Source: Verrucomicrobiota bacterium
GTDB lineage: Bacteria; Verrucomicrobiota; Verrucomicrobiia; Opitutales; Opitutaceae
NCBI GenBank assembly: GCA_023432225.1
Contig: JAEYUW010000002.1
Span: forward strand, 310,001 to 374,000
Reading direction: 5' to 3'
DNA length: 64,000 nucleotides
The position numbers were made by a program, and so were the translations under genes. The notes under the pieces are model-generated. The model saw nothing but the letters and a program-made list of their open reading frames with translations, was not told the DNA's origin and searched no databases. Within the stretch, counting starts at the first letter, position 1. Every line of letters starts with the position of its first letter. Of the stretch, positions 60,701-64,000 are shown one piece after another.

Positions 60701-60866
60701 TGATCTGGCGGCGGATTTTCTGATCCCAGGCGTCGCCGCCGCGCAGCTCGTTTTGGTCGAACCAGACTTCGATGCCGGCGGCGCGGAGCGCTTCGCAGAT
60801 TTTCTTTGCGGCCTCGGCGTCCTGCGAGGCGTAGGACAGGAAGACGGCGGGAGTCGATTCGCTCAT
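57723..60866 (-). CDS. TIR-TM-TPR protein 4 with duplicated TPR module (first in operon)
   Basis: The ATG at 60866 gives 1047 residues; a longer open frame upstream has no TIR-related sequence. The TIR domain is at 5-145 (AVFLSYASQDAEAAKKICEA, IEVWFDQNELRGGDAWDQK, YFRLEWKLAVDRSHLMAD; candidate Glu80). The membrane segment is at about 173-193 (WWMIFPIVGTITGLLFALG). The long C-terminus holds two copies of the approximately 350-400 residue helical unit present once in proteins 1 and 2: the first starts near DDYAAAEGLLKRALELDQND, the second near EDFRLAEEIAQRVLDRNPTD. It is the promoter-proximal gene, divergent from the SLOG-SLATT gene across 245 bp. Confidence 0.85.
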   Translation of the reverse strand: MSESTPAVFLSYASQDAEAAKKICEALRAAGIEVWFDQNELRGGDAWDQKIRRQIKECALFVPLITPNTNARLEGYFRLEWKLAVDRSHLMADDAPFLFPVVVGDVADATARVPEKFRDVQWTRLRLDETPAELGRRIAQLLHTGSASAPRAEPSAATAPFACRGKPPGRWQWWMIFPIVGTITGLLFALGPLWKAARRAEPRAETPREQTPAKTEARTLAEKARALSLDKYNSSLDDYAAAEGLLKRALELDQNDAEIWIISSLFNTSIRTRGFDNSPHRREAARGHAERALSLAPESNDARYALGRALRDIDSAAAEKVFADLLARAPQHTGAIGNLAWIYDQSGKPDEAEKLYKRERELKPDNIALNGYLQFLLYFHYGRFEKADIAIRESIAAEPSVNSEAGLAMLLLTWKGDAKTAAATLQRSALNSRNEPRTVWVTAFAQLCQRAPDEALKTLNRLAADFIQDSWFFGPKAYFAARAHALAGRTHAATIASEDALAVIDARLKSGGSRDTRLRNARGQLLAWLGRAEEARREAKIVEEVQANGMSPWFDSPVLIYAALGDVEAALPLLEHLLQPDPTRNVGWPLTTALLQIDPLWDKLRSDVRFQRLLIAHAPPRDWPQNPELKRVVALLDRVDVIPEDFRLAEEIAQRVLDRNPTDAEATTAMARVHSMWLLRGWDRSTARYQKAKSTAERALQLASDEPEALIALAIHLYSRGVELQHALDLAQRAVDLCPQEPRFHRIRDNCLWVLHVPASSVFSDKNLEDENEGLRAALASGRRTIELFPQDALVRYELSRHYRDIGRWAEFEQATDETLALAPIANAMVWKARARFGLHGDLPGMKAVLDQVPARVRGIERTVFGYFLYAAFTGRPADGLEALNALTEPWMIDFDYRGPKALLAAALLELAGKKELARVQYETALETLQRSRAINPEDGQTFLNEAWIKHALGRTDEARTALRTYNETLARPFAVGPLSTWWFQAIPANLLMGERDTALALIREATESVSGGRATIRQRLALDPRLARFRDDAEIQALLADPTSKK

Positions 60867-61111
60867 GTCGGGGCGCGGTTTTGCCAGGCAATGCTCCGCG
60901 CTGGCGGGCAGGAAACTGTGCACGCGTGCGTGGGAGGTTGTCCCGAGTCCGGAGCCGGTGTGTGGGGCGCGGGCCGAGGCATTGGGCGGGGTATGGCATG
61001 GCAAGGTGCAGGGGGGCACGCCAGCCGGATTTCGCGCAAAACGTGTGCGTGGCAGGGGCTTAGCGGTTGACAGGCCGCGGCTGGCTCCCGTGCTATCGCG
61101 CCTCCCGCCGC
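60867..61111. promoter_or_regulatory. Divergent intergenic region between TIR operon and SLOG-SLATT gene
   Basis: The 245-bp gap must hold promoters for both sides. On the plus strand TTGACA (61067-61072) is followed after 18 bp by TGCTAT (61091-61096), giving an expected start about 8-9 nt before the ATG at 61112 and therefore a very short leader. I see no convincing promoter on the minus strand. No shared palindromic operator was recognised. Confidence concerns the plus-strand promoter. Confidence 0.45.
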
Positions 61112-62593
61112 ATGAGCGCTCCGTCCCAACTGCCGCTGTTTCACGTGCTCGGATTCTCCGGACACCGGCAGGTGGCGAATCCGCCGGGCGTGGCCCGTGT
61201 GATCGGCGAGGTGTTGACGGCATTGCGGGCGGAGGCGGCGGGCGAGTGGATCGTGCTGTCGTCGGTCGCGGCCGGCTCCGACCAGCTCTTCGTGGAGCAA
61301 GCCAAGCGCGTTGGCTGCTCGTGGCACGCGATCCTGCCGCTGCCGCGCGCGGAGTTCGCGAAGGATTTTTCTCCGGAAGAGTGGGGCCGGGTCGAAGGCA
61401 TGCTGGCCACGGCCGAGCATGTGCGCGTCATTACGGAGAATGGCACGCGTGAGGACGCTTATCTGGATTGCGGCATCGAGACGGTGAACGGCGCCGACGT
61501 GCTGCTGGCGGTGTGGGACGGACAACCGGCGCGCGGCAAAGGCGGCACGGCCGACGTGGTGGCCTACGCGCGCGATCTCGGTCGGCCGCTGGTGCTGATC
61601 GACGCGAATACGCTCGAGGTGCGGCGGGAGAATTTCACCAAGCTCAAGACCGACGACGCGCATTTCGCCGCGCTGAATCATCTGCCCTCGGTCCCGGAGG
61701 GCTGGGCGACGAATCCCTTCGGCGCGCCCGCGGAGGTGCTGGCGTTTCAGTTTAAATGCGATCGCGCCGCGATGCTGGGGTCACCGCAGTTCCGACTGCT
61801 GATCGTCGGCACGGTGTTGCTCCACGTCGTGGCGACGCTGGTGGCGGCGGGCGGACTCGCGTTCGGCCTGCATTGGATCGGGCTGCCGTGGATCAAGCTG
61901 ACGTGTTTGCTCGGCGCGCTCTTCGTCGCGGCAATCCTGCGGCACCATCACATGCATCACAACTGGGTGCGCTGCCGTCTCGCCGCCGAGTTCTGTCGTT
62001 CGGCGCTCTGCACGTGGGGTCTGCCGCGCGCGACGCCGCTGTTCAACGACATCGATCTGACCGGCATGCGGGAGCTGACGCGCACGCTGCACATCCTGCA
62101 CAGCCGCTCGACGTTTACGCGGCAGATCGGGCTGGAGGAGTTTCGGGCGACTTACCTGAAAAACCGCATCGACGACCAGCTGGCCTACTATCGCAAGCAG
62201 GAGCGCAAGGCGTTGCCGTTGCTCAAGCGCCTGCGGCTGGGTTTCGCCATCGCCACGATGCTCGCGATCGTGTGCACCGCGCTCTACGCGATCGACCACA
62301 CGTTTCACCTGCACCTGTTGAACGAAGGGGGCGAGCAGCTGATCTACGCGTTTTTGCCGATCACTCTGCCGGTGATCGCGGCGGCGTTGATTTCGTTCGT
62401 GTCGATCAACGATCTGCAGCGCCGCGTCGCACGTTATCGGGAGATGTGCGCCATCCTCGAGGAAGGCCGCACGCAGCTCGCGCATTCGCCGACGTGGAAC
62501 ACACTCGAGCGAGTCGTCTCGCGCATCGAGCGCGCGTTGCTTCAGGAAGTGCTCGAGTGGCACTCGATCACGAGCTTCAGCGAGTCGCATTGA
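61112..62593 (+). CDS. SLOG domain fused to SLATT-like four-TM domain
   Basis: The 493-residue product starts at ATG 61112. Residues 8-170 are a SLOG (Rossmann-like nucleotide-sensing) domain: HVLGFSGHRQVANP, VLSSVAAGSDQLFVEQA, LPLPRAEFAKDFSPEEW and the late ADVLLAVWDGQPARGKGGTA. Residues 227-277 hold two TM helices, followed by WVRCRLAAEFCRSALCTWGL, a pattern of SLATT (SMODS- and SLOG-associating 2TM) domains. A second TM pair is at 374-394 and 410-430. The C-terminal helix includes VSRIERALLQEVLEWHSITS, also SLATT-like. SLATT domains are thought to form membrane pores when a signal binds. The gene is divergent from four TIR genes. The TIR-to-SLOG link is known from Thoeris; its use here is inferred. 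Confidence 0.85.
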   Translation: MSAPSQLPLFHVLGFSGHRQVANPPGVARVIGEVLTALRAEAAGEWIVLSSVAAGSDQLFVEQAKRVGCSWHAILPLPRAEFAKDFSPEEWGRVEGMLATAEHVRVITENGTREDAYLDCGIETVNGADVLLAVWDGQPARGKGGTADVVAYARDLGRPLVLIDANTLEVRRENFTKLKTDDAHFAALNHLPSVPEGWATNPFGAPAEVLAFQFKCDRAAMLGSPQFRLLIVGTVLLHVVATLVAAGGLAFGLHWIGLPWIKLTCLLGALFVAAILRHHHMHHNWVRCRLAAEFCRSALCTWGLPRATPLFNDIDLTGMRELTRTLHILHSRSTFTRQIGLEEFRATYLKNRIDDQLAYYRKQERKALPLLKRLRLGFAIATMLAIVCTALYAIDHTFHLHLLNEGGEQLIYAFLPITLPVIAAALISFVSINDLQRRVARYREMCAILEEGRTQLAHSPTWNTLERVVSRIERALLQEVLEWHSITSFSESH

Positions 62594-62601
62594 GCGCGCC
62601 G

Positions 62602-62635
62602 GACGGCGAGTGTTTGCCGTCGCTCCTGTTTTTTA
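62602..62635 (+). terminator. Terminator-like hairpin after the SLOG-SLATT gene
   Basis: GACGGC (62602-62607) and GCCGTC (62616-62621) form a 6-bp stem with an 8-nt loop. A TTTTTT run starts at 62629, 7 nt after the stem. The stem is short, but the T tract is better than elsewhere in the window, so this is a reasonable end point for the single-gene transcript. Confidence 0.5.
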
Positions 62636-62713
62636 TCACCGGCGCGGCGTGGCGGCAGACGCGGCCTCGATTTCATCGAGAGACGCTGTTCGGGTTGTGC
62701 GAATAGCTTTTCT

Positions 62714-63030
62714 TTAGAGCGTTCCGGCGTTCGCTCGTCGTTTCAATTCGGCGTCTGGATCATCGCCGGGTTCCAAACCCATTTTCTCATTTGGCCTCCG
62801 CTTCAATTCAGCGTCCGGGGCATCGTCTGCTCCGGGAGCGATTGCCTCGTTCGGTCTCGCGAAAAACCAGAGGGCGGCACCGAGGGGAAAGGTGAATGCG
62901 ACCAGAGCGCCAATCAAAACTCCAGAGCGCCCCCCCTTCGTCTCGCGTCCCGAAACGCCCACACGACATTGGCGAGCCAGAGGACCATGGCCGCCATCGT
63001 CAGCAACTGCAGGGAAAGCACGGGGTTCAT
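62714..63030 (-). pseudogene. Small two-TM membrane protein gene, frame-disrupted at a G7 run
   Basis: From ATG 63030 the frame encodes a first hydrophobic helix (MNPVLSLQLLTMAAMVLWLA, then NVVWAFRDA) but stops soon after a run of seven G (62930-62936 on this strand). A -1 shift there joins it to GGRSGVLIGALVAFTFPLGA and a charged tail with a doubled unit (DAPDAELKRRPNEK, DDPDAELKRRANAG), ending at 62714. The joined product would be a two-helix protein of about 105 residues with a natural-looking second helix. The break may be a real mutation, programmed slippage, phase variation or a sequence error. No family is recognised. It is the last of three codirectional small membrane genes. Confidence 0.6.
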
Positions 63031-63053
63031 AGTTATTCCGCCACCATTTGAGG

Positions 63054-63554
63054 TCAGACTCTGCCGTGCTTTGCACCGACGTTGTGTATGCCGACTGGAT
63101 CGGCCTCGTTCTTCTTTCTGTCGTCTTCCTCTGCCTGCAACTTCCGCTGCACTTCTTCCATTTGCGCCTTCCGCTCGAACTCAACGCGCTTCTCAGTCAC
63201 GACGGAGTTCGCAATTCCCGAACTGCCACGCCCGGCGATAAAGAACCCAACTGCGCAGCCAGCGATATAGGTGGCAATCGCCGCAATCCGGGCGGTGCGG
63301 ACGGAAGCCAGACCGCCGATGAACTCGACAGCGTAGATCAGGCAATACGCGATATTCAGAACGGCGAAGCCGAACACAAAAGAACGAATCACACCGGCAT
63401 CGCTAACCGTAGGAGCCGGAAGCTCATCGATACGGACGGTCACCGCCCCGATGACACTCCAAGCGACCCACGCGGACACGAGGCAAACGGCATTGAACGG
63501 GACGCGCAGCAACTCCCACTTCTTGATGCGCTGGCGTATTTCAGGTGCGGTCAT
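63054..63554 (-). CDS. Three-TM hypothetical membrane protein
   Basis: From ATG 63554 the product is 166 residues. After a basic, helical N-terminus (PEIRQRIKKWELLRV) three hydrophobic segments are seen: about 20-41 (CLVSAWVAWSVIGAVTV), 52-77 (SFVFGFAVLNIAYCLIYAVE) and 85-104 (IAAIATYIAGCAVGFFIAG). The C-terminus is a highly charged helix (EKRVEFERKAQMEEVQRKLQ). I do not recognise the family. It lies 23 nt upstream of the frame-disrupted gene and 41 nt downstream of the next small membrane gene, so the three appear to be an operon. Confidence 0.6.
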   Translation of the reverse strand: MTAPEIRQRIKKWELLRVPFNAVCLVSAWVAWSVIGAVTVRIDELPAPTVSDAGVIRSFVFGFAVLNIAYCLIYAVEFIGGLASVRTARIAAIATYIAGCAVGFFIAGRGSSGIANSVVTEKRVEFERKAQMEEVQRKLQAEEDDRKKNEADPVGIHNVGAKHGRV

Positions 63555-63595
63555 TTTCTTCCGCCGACGTTTGAGCTCAGCCACGGAGGGCAGAG

Positions 63596-63955
63596 TCAAC
63601 TTCCTGGAGTTGGTTGTGGGGATTGAATCGACTCTTCCTCTGCGGAAACGTAGTCGAGTCCCAGCGGACTGAACCTTCCGACCACGCGAATCGCCAAATA
63701 GGAAAAGAACCACGCGCAGCCGCCGAAGCATGCGGCGAAAATTGGCATCATGATGATCGCGGAAACCAAGCCCATGACGCCAGTGACATGGCTATCGCCG
63801 ACGCTCACGGTCTTCGCTCCGAACAACGCAGCGATTCCACAGAGCAGAAAGAACGGGATGAAGACCGAGAGCGAAATCACAAAGATCAGCTTAAACAACG
63901 AGCCTGCTTTGATTCTTCTTATCTTTGCGTGACGGATGACTTCGGGAGACGACAT
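63596..63955 (-). CDS. Two-TM hypothetical membrane protein
   Basis: The ATG at 63955 is chosen because GAGG lies 7 nt before it; an upstream ATG at 63988 would add 11 basic residues. The 119-residue product has two hydrophobic stretches, LIFVISLSVFIPFFLLCGIA and VMGLVSAIIMMPIFAACFGG continuing to FFSYLAIRVV, with a short acidic tail (AEEESIQSPQP). No family is recognised. It is the first of the three small membrane genes next to the SLOG-SLATT gene. Its promoter would lie at or past the window edge. Confidence 0.6.
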   Translation of the reverse strand: MSSPEVIRHAKIRRIKAGSLFKLIFVISLSVFIPFFLLCGIAALFGAKTVSVGDSHVTGVMGLVSAIIMMPIFAACFGGCAWFFSYLAIRVVGRFSPLGLDYVSAEEESIQSPQPTPGS

Positions 63956-64000
63956 GGACTTTCCTCGCCGATCAGCTTTTTTCGGCATCAGACAAAACCA

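Noticed and set aside
61067..61111. TTG start extending the SLOG-SLATT protein by 15 residues
   Set aside because: The TTG is part of the best -35 candidate and the extension has no SLOG similarity; ATG 61112 is preferred.

Overview
The window looks like a chromosomal segment of a Verrucomicrobiota bacterium, most likely family Opitutaceae. The reasons are high G+C, many start codons without a clear Shine-Dalgarno, secreted glycosidases paired with TonB-dependent receptors but no SusD, and intergenic repeats built of GGAT/ATCC-type units and double hairpins. This placement is inference from style and gene content; there is no rRNA here to confirm it. No tRNA, rRNA, CRISPR array, insertion sequence or prophage was recognised.

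Layout. 0.2-4.4 kb: housekeeping genes ruvX, truA, comF, accD, folC. 4.5-13.5 kb: a small HTH protein, a long divergent adenylosuccinate synthetase, a mutarotase-like protein, guaB, the menaquinone genes menC-menE, and polX with a PHP domain. 13.5-13.9 kb: a gene-free stretch with a 15-bp inverted repeat. 13.9-16.1 kb: a nucleotide-sugar epimerase and a DegT-type aminotransferase.

16.1-42.3 kb: a carbohydrate-utilisation locus whose most specific members point to beta-1,2-glucan. A LacI-family regulator sits between matching operator-like palindromes. It is followed by a secreted GH144-type endo-beta-1,2-glucanase, two paralogous TonB receptors, a GH94 enzyme resembling 1,2-beta-oligoglucan phosphorylase, an exported glycerophosphodiester phosphodiesterase, a GPH sugar symporter, a large secreted six-hairpin glycosidase-like protein of no family I recognise, an exported GH3, an SGNH esterase, a cytoplasmic GH3 and a GH9 enzyme. 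The inferred flow is surface cleavage, outer-membrane import, periplasmic removal of substituents, symport, then phosphorolysis and hydrolysis to glucose-1-phosphate and glucose.

42.4-50.6 kb: a PocR/AraC regulator, a four-gene phosphorelay operon, a GNAT acetyltransferase and an exported GH2 enzyme.

50.6-64 kb: the most unusual region. Four consecutive minus-strand genes, each overlapping the next by 4 nt, encode TIR-TM-TPR proteins. Divergently beside them lies one gene encoding a SLOG domain fused to a four-helix SLATT-like membrane domain. In Thoeris defence, TIR enzymes make an NAD-derived signal that a SLOG domain reads. This pairing therefore looks like a membrane-receptor, Thoeris-like signalling module with a pore-type effector. 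Three small membrane-protein genes follow, one of them frame-disrupted at a G7 run.
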